Assembly: GCA_021777995.1 (NCBI GenBank)
Contig: JAJYCW010000007.1
Span: 1-64,000, forward strand
Direction: 5' to 3'
Length of the DNA stretch: 64,000 nucleotides
Origin: a bacterium
GTDB lineage: Bacteria > Armatimonadota > Chthonomonadetes > Chthonomonadales > Chthonomonadaceae
Shown: piece after piece, positions 45,043-53,538 of the stretch
Position numbering within the stretch: position 1 is the first letter of the stretch
Layout: each line of letters opens with the position of its first letter
The notes under the pieces: model-generated
What the model was told of the DNA's origin: nothing
Seen by the model: only the letters and a program-made list of their open reading frames with translations
Database searches by the model: none
Made by a program: the position numbers and the translations under genes

Positions 45043-46383
45043 ATGAAGCGTTCTCCCATCCTCATTCTGTTTGTAACCCTGTTTCTTGATCTGTTAGGCT
45101 TCGGCCTCATCATTCCGCTCATTCCGTCCTATATTGAGCATTACGGGGGCCAACCTTGGGTGGGAGGGGCGCTGCTGGCCTGTTATTCGCTCATGCAGTT
45201 TGTTTGTGCGCCGCTGTGGGGCCGACTCTCGGATAGAATTGGACGACGCCCGGTGATCCTGGCCGGCCTCATTGGTTCTGCTAGTGCCTTTCTAGCGTTT
45301 GGGCTCGCGCCGAACCTTGCCGTGCTTTTTATTGCCCGCGTTTGCGCTGGCGCTCTTACTGCAGCAAGCCTTCCTACCGCGCAGGCGTATATCGCAGACG
45401 TCACCGCACCGGAAAAGAGGTCGGGTGGAATGGCGCTTCTGGGAATTGCATTTGGGCTGGGTTTCGCCTTTGGACCCGCAGTGGGGGGGTATGCATCGCG
45501 TATATCGCTGCCAATTATTCACAATGCACCCATACAGACACCTGCCCTCATCGCCGCTGGGCTAAGCTTCTTCAACTTCTTGTGGGCGTTGCTAATGCTT
45601 CCAGAGAGTCACTTTCCAGGTGACCCTCCCGCGGGCTTGAAGCAGGAGAGCTTGTTCACCGTTTTTCCGGATTTGGCAAAAGTCATGCGCAACGAGCAGG
45701 TAAAGGCACAAATGCTTGTGTACGCGTTCGTCACCTTTGCGTTTAGCGCCGTTGAGTCTGCATTCTCGTGGCTCATTATTTTACGGTTCCGTAATGTACT
45801 TACGCAGATGGCGCAGCAACATTGGGCCGCCGCCCACTCTGCAGTAATGTGGGCTGCGCTTCAACCCCAGCTACGTGAACGGCAGGTAGAGGCAATGCAG
45901 GGTGTCGTTACCAGTCATATATTTCTCCTGGTTGGCATAACCTCGCTCGTAGTGCAGGGGTTCATTGTAAAGGGAATTACACGGTACCTACCAGAACACC
46001 GCATGGTAATGGTTGGCGTATTATTAATGGTTGTAGCGCTGCTGGGGATCGCCTTTGCTCACTCGCTTGCGCTAATGGAATGGGTAAGCGTGCTTTTGGC
46101 TATAGGCACAAGTATGAATAACCCTGCGTTATTCGCTCTAATTACACAGGCAGCTGGGCCAAATGAACGGGGCACCCTCACCGGCGCTCAGCAGGGATTG
46201 GGTAGCCTGGCACGAATTATATCGCCCCCAATTAATACTTACATGGTGCAAAACGATACAGCACTTCCATTTTATACTTCCGCTGCCATTATGCTGGTAG
46301 GTTTTGCACTAAGTCTCAGGCTTAAACCACTTATGAAACCTGCGGAGGATGGTGAGAGTTCGGTGGGTGCAGCGCACCTTTAG
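45043..46383 (+). CDS. MFS transporter of the DHA1/TetA-like group
   Basis: 446 residues from ATG 45043, chosen because the first helix (ILILFVTLFLDLLGFGLIIPLI) begins there. Twelve helices are expected. Motif A (GRLSDRIGRRPVIL) and motif C-like GFAFGPAVGGYAS are diagnostic of drug-proton antiporters. A non-membrane helix rich in Gln/Ala (AQQHWAAAHSAVMWAALQPQLRERQ) is inserted in the central region, longer than usual. It probably exports a drug or metabolite; the SDR gene just upstream may modify the same compound. Confidence 0.9.
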   Translation: MKRSPILILFVTLFLDLLGFGLIIPLIPSYIEHYGGQPWVGGALLACYSLMQFVCAPLWGRLSDRIGRRPVILAGLIGSASAFLAFGLAPNLAVLFIARVCAGALTAASLPTAQAYIADVTAPEKRSGGMALLGIAFGLGFAFGPAVGGYASRISLPIIHNAPIQTPALIAAGLSFFNFLWALLMLPESHFPGDPPAGLKQESLFTVFPDLAKVMRNEQVKAQMLVYAFVTFAFSAVESAFSWLIILRFRNVLTQMAQQHWAAAHSAVMWAALQPQLRERQVEAMQGVVTSHIFLLVGITSLVVQGFIVKGITRYLPEHRMVMVGVLLMVVALLGIAFAHSLALMEWVSVLLAIGTSMNNPALFALITQAAGPNERGTLTGAQQGLGSLARIISPPINTYMVQNDTALPFYTSAAIMLVGFALSLRLKPLMKPAEDGESSVGAAHL

Positions 46384-46595
46384 CCCGACGCGGATGAAGG
46401 TTGACTGAAGCTCGTTACACTGCTGGAACACTGCCGAATTTCCTCGTACAGATTCCGGTTTTTGCGCCCCGAGGTGCTGAGCACTGTTAGAACTGCCATT
46501 GAAAATGGAAAAAACCTGTGCAGGCAATCGCTTAAAGCGAAACGACGGTCTGGCAATTCGATCGTCCGGTTATCGCCTCGAAGGAGCAGAGAGAA

Positions 46596-46850
46596 ATGAG
46601 CAATTCGCAGATAGGATCTCACGAGGACCCCATCAAATTGACGAAACGCGAGCTTGAGGTATTGACGTTAGTAATCGAAGGGAAATCGAGCAAAGAAGTG
46701 GCTGACATGCTCTACGTCAGCAAGCGTACTGTAGACTTTCACCTGGCTAACGTCTACGAGAAGCTACAGGTCACCAACAGGGTGCAGGCCTTTCGTATGG
46801 CAGCGCGCCTCGGCCTCATATCCTTCGACTCCCAAATGGCCGGCGTATAA
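46596..46850 (+). CDS. Stand-alone LuxR/GerE-type HTH protein
   Basis: 84 residues made almost only of the LuxR helix-turn-helix: KRELEVLTLVIEGKSSKEVA, then YVSKRTVDFHLANVYEKL and NRVQAFRMAARLGL. There is no receiver domain and no ligand-binding domain, as in GerE. An ATG with GGAGCAGAGAG upstream fits. It is followed by a strong terminator, so it forms a single-gene unit. Partner kinases are not visible. Confidence 0.92.
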   Translation: MSNSQIGSHEDPIKLTKRELEVLTLVIEGKSSKEVADMLYVSKRTVDFHLANVYEKLQVTNRVQAFRMAARLGLISFDSQMAGV

Positions 46851-46929
46851 TACCGGCTGCTATGGAGTAGTAGTAGTTTACAGACGCGCAAAAAAGCGAT
46901 CATTTCGTTTGATGTAGATTACCATAATA

Positions 46930-46969
46930 AGAGGCCGCCTCCCTCAGTGGAATGGCGGCCTCTGTTTTT
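46930..46969. terminator. Strong terminator between the LuxR-type gene and the convergent rhomboid-like gene
   Basis: AGAGGCCGCC (46930-46939) and GGCGGCCTCT (46954-46963) form a perfect 10-bp stem followed by GTTTTTG. It serves the plus-strand LuxR-type gene and lies 16 bp past the end of the minus-strand gene. Confidence 0.93.
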
Positions 46970-46984
46970 GTGAAGACGGTAATA

Positions 46985-47779
46985 TTAGCGCCGGGATGGT
47001 CCGTCATCCTTGTCATTCGATGTACTGCGCTTCCACAGATCTTCCAGCTTACGCTGTTCCTGCCGCGCTTTCAGTTTTGCACTGAGTGATTTGGGGTGAA
47101 GACTCTCCTCGCCCTCTAAAGTAGTCATGCGCAATTTGCCGTGTGATTGTGGTCGCCGCCCAGTCCAGCCGCGGATGACAAAACGACCCTTGTCGGCATA
47201 CCAGTACGCGGCCGCACACCCAGCCAGAGGAAAAAAGCCAAGGAAGGGAGAGCCCTGGGCAGGACCGGCCCAGTACCAAAGGAAAACCATTGTAATAATG
47301 GCAAGCCATGGTGCTGCTATGGGCGCGATACCCATCATAAGAATGGTTTCCCTCTTATTGACAGCGGCCCACGCAACAGTGGGTGCAGCGATACCGGCCA
47401 TTATACCAAGGAGTACTCCCGTAGTTCCCAGCAGGATTGCACCCGCAAACATTCCGGCTGCGGCTATCAGGTTAACGATAAGGTAGAACCAGATTAACGT
47501 GACAGAACCCCACGATCGTTCAAGGCTGCCTAAACACCATATCGCCCACAGTGCACCAAACAGCAGATTAATGGGATCTGTACTAAACAGGGGCCAGGTG
47601 ACCAATGTCCATGGTCGATGGAGTACAGCGGCGGTATCGAATACCATAGCGTGGGCGAGAAACGAACCGCCAAAGGCGAAAATGAGAAAGGCAAGCGCGT
47701 TGATGGCGATAATGGCTATTGTGGCAGGGTTACCGGATGAATGGAAGTACCTGTTAACCTGGCGTTGAAAGTTCGTCAT
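46985..47779 (-). CDS. Rhomboid-fold membrane protein without catalytic serine
   Basis: 264 residues with about six to seven helices. The first loop (VLHRPWTLVTWPLFSTDPINLLFGALWAIWCLGSLERSWG) resembles rhomboid and GlpG-like proteins (position of the WxxxT/F motif and HxxxN region). In active rhomboids the fourth helix bears GxSG; here it is GTTGVLLGIMAG with Thr in place of Ser, and no histidine follows in the sixth helix. It is therefore probably a pseudoprotease. The C-terminal tail is basic and disordered. Family attribution is moderate. Confidence 0.6.
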   Translation of the reverse strand: MTNFQRQVNRYFHSSGNPATIAIIAINALAFLIFAFGGSFLAHAMVFDTAAVLHRPWTLVTWPLFSTDPINLLFGALWAIWCLGSLERSWGSVTLIWFYLIVNLIAAAGMFAGAILLGTTGVLLGIMAGIAAPTVAWAAVNKRETILMMGIAPIAAPWLAIITMVFLWYWAGPAQGSPFLGFFPLAGCAAAYWYADKGRFVIRGWTGRRPQSHGKLRMTTLEGEESLHPKSLSAKLKARQEQRKLEDLWKRSTSNDKDDGPSRR

Positions 47780-48050
47780 TGGCGCAATCCTTGAATAACC
47801 ATTAAAATTCCCTTCCCAACACTTCCGGAGATTACCTCATTATACTACTCTGTTATCGGTGAGTACGCCCGTCGTGCTTAGGACTCAGTGGAATAGGTAC
47901 TTCAGAACTACAGGGGCAAGTCTACAGAGACGCGGGGCATGGAATTGTGAGATACAAAAAAAGTCTGCATAATCCACACGACAAAGCGGAACGTGAGCAG
48001 ATGACAACCCTCCCAGGCATGCCACGATAGGCTGGCAAAGTACCGGTGGT

Positions 48051-48551
48051 TTAGTCCTGGCTTAGGTTGGTCTCCATGCTCTGCAACACCAATCGCATCT
48101 TCTCAATATCTTGAACTTGTATGTTCCTGAACGCAATTTGCTGCACCTGCTGCCAAACATGTCTCACAAGGGGAGCCACCGACCGCCCCTTATTGGTGAG
48201 CACCATATGAACGTGGCGTCTATCGTGTGGGTCTCGCTCCCGCACTGCAAGTCCCGCTCGTTCCAGGTCATCTACTAGCGCAGTGAGAGATGAATTGTCA
48301 ATATCGCAACGTTTTGCCAACTCGCTGAGAGTGATGCTATCCTGTTCCGCGAGCTGTAACAACACAGCAGCGGAACCATGGAGAAGCTGCGGACAGCCGC
48401 AGTCGTGCATGATCAACAGGGAGCGTCGTCTAAAAGCGGCCTGCACCAACCGAAACTGCCGATAAAGGGGGTCGGTTGCCAGCACCGAGTGTGGTGGGGC
48501 AGGCCAGGTATGAAGGCATTGGTTGCTTACATCGTGATCTAAATCGTCCAC
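48051..48551 (-). CDS. MarR-family transcriptional regulator (second)
   Basis: 166 residues. Winged-helix residues ITLSELAKRCDIDNSSLTALVDDLERAG form the DNA-binding helix, and the wing is DPHDRRHVHMVLTNKG. The N-terminus contains a short Cys pair (HDCGCPQLL), which may sense oxidants or metals. Its start lies inside the 3' end of the NIL-domain gene, so it is translated in a coupled manner. No operator was identified, and target genes are unknown. Confidence 0.9.
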   Translation of the reverse strand: MDDLDHDVSNQCLHTWPAPPHSVLATDPLYRQFRLVQAAFRRRSLLIMHDCGCPQLLHGSAAVLLQLAEQDSITLSELAKRCDIDNSSLTALVDDLERAGLAVRERDPHDRRHVHMVLTNKGRSVAPLVRHVWQQVQQIAFRNIQVQDIEKMRLVLQSMETNLSQD

Positions 48552-48796
48552 GAAGATTCGGCACCAATGGTGGTAACAGTGATACCTAATCCACGCAGGT
48601 ATTTCATGCCTGCTTCAAGGTCTTCACTTGTCCCTTGAATTTCGAGCGCGAGCATGCCACCGGTGTGACTGTCGATATTGGCCCTACGTATGTTGGGTGT
48701 GAGGCGGTAGTCGGTAACCAGGTGATAAATGATGGGATCGCGCACTACTTCCAGTGGATAGTCCAGTTGCACTCGCAGTGTCTCAATATCAGCCAA
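48539..48796 (-). CDS. Stand-alone NIL-domain protein
   Basis: About 85 residues, TTG 48796 start with AGGAG at 48806-48810; the frame also runs upstream inside the debranching enzyme gene. The domain LRVQLDYPLEVVRDPIIYHL and ALEIQGTSEDLEAGMKYLRG is the NIL/ACT-like fold that usually sits at the C-terminus of MetN-type ABC ATPases and binds methionine, or is found with ferredoxins. Here it is alone. It overlaps the end of the upstream gene by 8 bp and the start of the MarR gene by 13 bp, suggesting that it acts as a sensor for the regulator. Confidence 0.8.
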   Translation of the reverse strand: MADIETLRVQLDYPLEVVRDPIIYHLVTDYRLTPNIRRANIDSHTGGMLALEIQGTSEDLEAGMKYLRGLGITVTTIGAESSWTI

Positions 48797-50906
48797 TTGT
48801 TTTGTCTCCTTTAAGATTAATCCAGGCGCGCAGCGTTTCTGCAACACTCCATGCTTGCGCGGGGCAGCCATTGGGTCGATGAGGTGCATCGCCGTCGAAC
48901 ACTTCTGCCAAAGAACCAATACCGAATGTGGTGAGCTGTGAGTGCAGCTGCTCAAGCATCGCAAGGCTTGCGGACTTGTCCCCGGTCACGGCTGCCGAGG
49001 CTTCTGCAAACGCTCCAAGAAGCCACGGCCATACAGTACCCTGATGATAAGCCCCATCTCGCTGCAAGGGTGAGCCAGTATAACGAGGCCGATAAGCGCT
49101 ATCGTGCGGGGATAGCGTACGTAACCCACACGGAGTTAGTAATTCAGTGCTGACTGCATTTACAATTTGGCGTGCGACAGGATGGTCTTTGGGTATTGGT
49201 GCGAACGGCAAACTCAATGCGAAAACCTGGTTGGGGCGCACAGCTGAATCGCTGCCGCCGCTGGGGCAGTCTATGACGTCATACAGCCCCTTACCGTCGT
49301 CGCGCACAAACTTTTGTAGAAAGTTCACGGCAGTTTGGGCTGCAAGTTGGTGATAGTACTTAGCGGTATCGATTTTTTCTAAAACCTCTGCGAGCTTCGC
49401 CATAATGCATAGTGCATTGTGCCATAGAGCATTGATTTCAACAGGTTTGCCAATGCGCGGCGTTACAACCCAATCTCCAACCTTCGCGTCCATCCAAGTG
49501 AGCTGAACACCCTGTTCGCCGGCAAATAGCAGCTTATCATTGGGATCCACGTGTATGTTGTGGCGTGTACCCTGCTGATGGGCCTGAATAATGGTCTCAA
49601 GTAATGGCCACATTTGCGCCGCGAGCTTGGGTGCTTTGCCCGTGGAGTGGGTAAGCCAAATAGCGTTAAACATCCACAGTGTCGCGTCGACAGTGTTGTA
49701 CTCCGGCGTATCGCCATAGTCTGGGAAACGGTTTGGTATCATTCCGCGATCTGCAGCATGCGCAAATGATGAGAGTATCTCGACTGCAGCGTCAATCTCG
49801 CCGTTCACAAGGCAAACACCCGGCAACGCAATCATCGTGTCCCGGCCCCAGTCGCCAAACCAGGGATACCCCGCAATAATGGTGGTGCGTTTATTCGGTA
49901 CCTTCACGAGGAATTCGGCTGCCGAAAGCGAGAGCTGTCGTGTGAATGTGTCGCTTGCAAGTGAATGTTTTAATTGTGCCGCAATCCGGTCGGCGGAATT
50001 GAAAGCTAAGGTAACAGTGTCCGCAGGTACTGCATTACCTGCAGCGGCCGTTACCACGACCGGCTTGCGAGGATTTATTGCGAAGGCAAATTGCCCTGGA
50101 CAATAGAGGTCCTCGGAGCTATCCAAGCCCCTATCGGACTCCCAGGTGTGCTGAAAATTGTAATACCATTCCGGCGCGGGCTTCCAGTCCAGGTCGGCCA
50201 GGGTAGCCCCATCGCACAGGACTTCCAGCGTGAGCGCGGTGGGCAGACCTGTTACGTTCTGTATCGGCGGCAGTGTAAAAGCGAGCCGGCTGCCAGAAAT
50301 CGAAACGGGCAGCAACGTGCTGCAGGCTTTCATGTGGGAGTGGAAATCACGCCAGGCGAGAAGAGGGTTGATTAGCAGTCGAGCAACGGCACCTTCCGGC
50401 AGTGAGCATAGCGAATACTCCACGCACACGGCATTTAGCCCCTGTGGCATGGTGATTCGTTTCGAGAAGGTAACTCCCGTACAGGGTTCCCACGTCCATT
50501 TCGGTTCGGGGCGCGAAGTCCACTCAGTGAGTAGGTGGTTGCCCTGGGGGTAGATGGCGCCGGGATAGATGTTGCAGCTTAGGGGAAATTGCTGTCTGCT
50601 GCCGCCGGGCAGCGTAATCTCCAGTACTTCCTCAAGTTTTGACAGCAGTAACGCCCGTCCTAGTGGGGCATTAAGTGCGGCAGTGAGCAATCCGTGATAC
50701 CTTCGGGTATTTGCTCCTGCAACGGTACCGCTCGCAAATGCGCCTGCACCGTTTGTAACCAGCCATTCCCGTCGAAGCGCCGAACCATCTGCACGAAGCA
50801 CACCGGCGTCGAGCTGAACGGTGAGCACTGAAATGTCTTCTAACTGTTGGGACAAAAGGTCAAGCTCCTTGGATGTTTTCCAGTGGTTATTTTCAACAAA
50901 GCGCAC
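48789..50906 (-). CDS. Glycogen debranching enzyme (amylo-alpha-1,6-glucosidase, GH133-like)
   Basis: 705 residues. The N-terminal bacterial GDE domain opens with REWLVTNGAGAFASGTVAGANTRRYHGLL. The C-terminal (alpha/alpha)6 barrel carries AGYPWFGDWGRDTMIALPG, the signature of the amylo-1,6-glucosidase, with catalytic acids expected in this and later motifs (for example GSPLQRDGAYHQGTVWPWLLG). It removes alpha-1,6 branches in glycogen. No glgA, glgB, glgP or glgX lies in the window. It is in the middle of a minus-strand string with dinG and the pseudo-receiver upstream and NIL/MarR downstream. Confidence 0.93.
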   Translation of the reverse strand: MRFVENNHWKTSKELDLLSQQLEDISVLTVQLDAGVLRADGSALRREWLVTNGAGAFASGTVAGANTRRYHGLLTAALNAPLGRALLLSKLEEVLEITLPGGSRQQFPLSCNIYPGAIYPQGNHLLTEWTSRPEPKWTWEPCTGVTFSKRITMPQGLNAVCVEYSLCSLPEGAVARLLINPLLAWRDFHSHMKACSTLLPVSISGSRLAFTLPPIQNVTGLPTALTLEVLCDGATLADLDWKPAPEWYYNFQHTWESDRGLDSSEDLYCPGQFAFAINPRKPVVVTAAAGNAVPADTVTLAFNSADRIAAQLKHSLASDTFTRQLSLSAAEFLVKVPNKRTTIIAGYPWFGDWGRDTMIALPGVCLVNGEIDAAVEILSSFAHAADRGMIPNRFPDYGDTPEYNTVDATLWMFNAIWLTHSTGKAPKLAAQMWPLLETIIQAHQQGTRHNIHVDPNDKLLFAGEQGVQLTWMDAKVGDWVVTPRIGKPVEINALWHNALCIMAKLAEVLEKIDTAKYYHQLAAQTAVNFLQKFVRDDGKGLYDVIDCPSGGSDSAVRPNQVFALSLPFAPIPKDHPVARQIVNAVSTELLTPCGLRTLSPHDSAYRPRYTGSPLQRDGAYHQGTVWPWLLGAFAEASAAVTGDKSASLAMLEQLHSQLTTFGIGSLAEVFDGDAPHRPNGCPAQAWSVAETLRAWINLKGDKTIG

Positions 50907-50966
50907 CAGGTAACCTGCCTTGGTATATTATTCAATGGTAGAAATCCTTGCAATCTGCACAATGGA

Positions 50967-51383
50967 CTATGCCTCAATGTCGTCATCGTGGCTGTTATCG
51001 CGGTCGACACCCTGCAAACGAGACAGCAGAGCCGGGAGCCGAGAACTGGCAACCGAGTTTGCTGCGAGCAAATTGCAGCCAGCCGGCATTACCACACGCT
51101 TCAGGTCTGCAACTAAGCCATGAGAGACGTATCCGAGTATTTTGCTGGATGGAAAAAGGGCGTGTGCTGAGGCAGTGAGTGCAGCCGCTGCAGAGAAATC
51201 ATTGGAATAAGGCCCATAGTTAATTACGATAACATCTGGCCCATTGTTAACTTGTTCGTGCAGTGCCGCGGGTTGGATGAAATTTACGGCGTATCCCGCA
51301 GCACGAAGTTGAGACGCCATTCTGCTGGCCGTCATCAGGTTGTCGTCAATTATGACAGCGTCGTTCTCTAAAACCTGTGTCAC
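50967..51383 (-). CDS. Degenerate response-regulator receiver-like protein
   Basis: 138 residues with the receiver pattern: the acidic pair in AVIIDDNLMTASRMASQLRAAGY, the phosphorylation strand DVIVINYGPY where the Asp is replaced by Asn-Tyr, then SKILGYVSHGLVADLKRVVMPAGC. The conserved Lys of the switch is unclear. It lacks an output domain. Because the phospho-acceptor is missing, it is probably a pseudo-receiver, a protein-interaction module. It overlaps the dinG stop by ATGA, giving coupled translation with a helicase, an uncommon partner. Confidence 0.65.
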   Translation of the reverse strand: MTQVLENDAVIIDDNLMTASRMASQLRAAGYAVNFIQPAALHEQVNNGPDVIVINYGPYSNDFSAAAALTASAHALFPSSKILGYVSHGLVADLKRVVMPAGCNLLAANSVASSRLPALLSRLQGVDRDNSHDDDIEA

Positions 51384-53452
51384 TCTTCGTTGCCTTCCTG
51401 CTCATTTGTTAATCTTCGCCAAAACTGTTCTACACGGGGCCACTTACTCGCACGTGACGCTCTTGGCAGAAATTTAACAAACTGTGCCCCATAATTTCGT
51501 GTAAGCAGCCTCGTATCGAGAATACAGACAATGCCTCTATCACTCTTCGTACGTATTAGGCGTCCAAAGCCCTGCTTGAGTCGAATTAAAGCAGTTGGAA
51601 CTGCATATTCCTGAAACCAATCACCACCTGCATCGGTGATGGCCTGCGTTCGGGCCTGTGTGACAGGTGAGTCTGGTACAGCGAAGGGTATTCTATCTAT
51701 GATGACACAGCTCAGGGCTTCGCCGCGGACATCCACACCCTCCCAAAAAGTCTGAACACCGAGCAACACCCCGTTTCCGCTGTTGCGAAAGTCATCTAGC
51801 AGCCGCCCTGGCGGAGAGTCGCCCTGTTTAAAAAGTGGATAGTCGATCTCCGCAGCTAAGGTCTGCGCAACAGAATCTAACATTTTGCGACTGGTAAAGA
51901 GTACGAATGTTCTCCCTTTAGTTAAAGCAACCAGGCGAATAATCTCATCAATGACCGCCCTTGTATAACGCTCGTTCGGAGTCTTAGGCGGTTCTGGCAG
52001 GTGTGCTGGAACGTAAAGCATGGCATTCTGCTTATAGTCAAACGGGCTTCCCAAAACACAATCGGTGGTTTCACACGAGAGACCCAATCGTGCCTTTACA
52101 TAGTGGAAACCGTCTGAATCTGCAAGGGTTGCGGAGATGAGGGAAGCGCTGCCTGCACCGCTCGTGATCGCATCAGAGTTCCATAGCGACGACTGTAACT
52201 TCGCGCTAATTGAGATAGGCGTTAGGGAAAGCGTTGCCCGCTGCTGTGTCTCGCGCCTCCCCATGCCCGTGAGTGAACCCCACCGAACATACTCTTCATC
52301 GGTGGATGCGAAAATTTGATCGAGTTCCTGCCGAGCTTTTCCTGTTAGCTTCGCTAGGCCCTCCAGAACTTCACGTTTAGTCTCATCGTTCTTTGCAGCA
52401 ACTTGCAAATCGTTTTGTAGTGCATTTAGCGCATTGCAGGTGGCGGCTACCTGTGTGTTAAAATCGTCTGTTTGACCTTTCAGTGCTTCACTAAGCTTAA
52501 ATTCCTGGCGGCCTGTGGCAATCATTGGTTGAAACAGCTGGCCGTTAAGGTACTCTATCGCCTCCAGCCGATCTTCGTCTACCTCTAGATTCTTTAGCCG
52601 CTTAATCTTGTCTACGAGAATCTTAAGCCGGTTCGAAGGGAATTCAAGGCCAAACGATTTTGTTGCCACCGCCTCAAGGTGGTGGGCTTCATCAATGATG
52701 ACATGTTGATACGGCGGAATAACGACGCCAAATCCTTCCGGGCCGCGCAAAGCCAGGTCACTTAAAAACAGGGCGTGGTTAACTACAATTAGGCGGCTTT
52801 CGCTGGCGTCGCGCCGCGCGTTATAGTAAGGGCACGAACTATAGAAGCTGCATTCCGCTCCCCGGCATGTCTCTGGTGTAGACGTAATTTCATAGGGCAT
52901 GGGGAAGGTGAACGGCAAATCTGAAAGGTCCCCCGTGCACGAACCCGAGCTAGCCCATTTTCGCACTCGTGCGAAGAGCGGATCGGATGAAAGAAGCAGG
53001 TCTGTGGTTCCGTTTTGCAGTGCCATTGGGCAAACGTAATTTCCGCGTCCCTTCAAAACCCGAGGCTTTACCTTCTCCTCAGAGCCCGGTATAAGGCTTA
53101 GTGCGAGGGGAATATCCTTCTCAATGAGTTGCGACTGCAGCCCAATGGTGTGCGTACTAATGACAGTTACTTCACCCTGGTCGCTTAACGCGCGCCTGAT
53201 TGCCGGAATGAGGTATGCCAAACTTTTACCAACGCCTGTACCTGCTTCAACAAGACATATGGTGCCACTGTCCATCGCTTGCTCGATGATCTCAGCGGCT
53301 GTTACCTGTTCTGGGCGAACTTCATATCCCTTAAGCCTTTGTGCAAGTGGACCATCTTCTGCAAAGATGTCGGCGATAGTTGTCCGTTGCGTCATGCCGG
53401 TTCTGTTACTTTTCAATTCATCCTCGTCACGGCTGGGTGGTTTGGTTTTCAC
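51380..53452 (-). CDS. dinG: DinG-like iron-sulfur DNA helicase (XPD family)
   Basis: 690 residues. Walker A is EAGTGVGKS (69-77), the DEAH box is IIDEAHHLE (252-260), and the four Fe-S ligands are Cys141, Cys196, Cys201 and Cys207 with the same 5/6 spacing as E. coli DinG. Motifs IV-VI appear as GRTFVLFTSRKML, GVQTFWEGVDV and QGFGRLIRT. It should unwind DNA 5' to 3', removing R-loops or D-loops. GTG 53452 or ATG 53395 are possible starts. It is divergent from galK with 86 bp between starts and couples with the pseudo-receiver downstream. Confidence 0.95.
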   Translation of the reverse strand: MKTKPPSRDEDELKSNRTGMTQRTTIADIFAEDGPLAQRLKGYEVRPEQVTAAEIIEQAMDSGTICLVEAGTGVGKSLAYLIPAIRRALSDQGEVTVISTHTIGLQSQLIEKDIPLALSLIPGSEEKVKPRVLKGRGNYVCPMALQNGTTDLLLSSDPLFARVRKWASSGSCTGDLSDLPFTFPMPYEITSTPETCRGAECSFYSSCPYYNARRDASESRLIVVNHALFLSDLALRGPEGFGVVIPPYQHVIIDEAHHLEAVATKSFGLEFPSNRLKILVDKIKRLKNLEVDEDRLEAIEYLNGQLFQPMIATGRQEFKLSEALKGQTDDFNTQVAATCNALNALQNDLQVAAKNDETKREVLEGLAKLTGKARQELDQIFASTDEEYVRWGSLTGMGRRETQQRATLSLTPISISAKLQSSLWNSDAITSGAGSASLISATLADSDGFHYVKARLGLSCETTDCVLGSPFDYKQNAMLYVPAHLPEPPKTPNERYTRAVIDEIIRLVALTKGRTFVLFTSRKMLDSVAQTLAAEIDYPLFKQGDSPPGRLLDDFRNSGNGVLLGVQTFWEGVDVRGEALSCVIIDRIPFAVPDSPVTQARTQAITDAGGDWFQEYAVPTALIRLKQGFGRLIRTKSDRGIVCILDTRLLTRNYGAQFVKFLPRASRASKWPRVEQFWRRLTNEQEGNEE

Positions 53453-53538
53453 TGTTCACCCCACTAAATTTCAAGTGTACCTCGTACCGGTTATGCTATA
53501 CTCGATTTACAAACTTGACAGCGGGAGTACGTTTTGCA

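Noticed and set aside
53380-53538. Upstream extension of the galK frame
   Set aside because: It runs antisense through the dinG start; galactokinase homology begins after ATG 53539.
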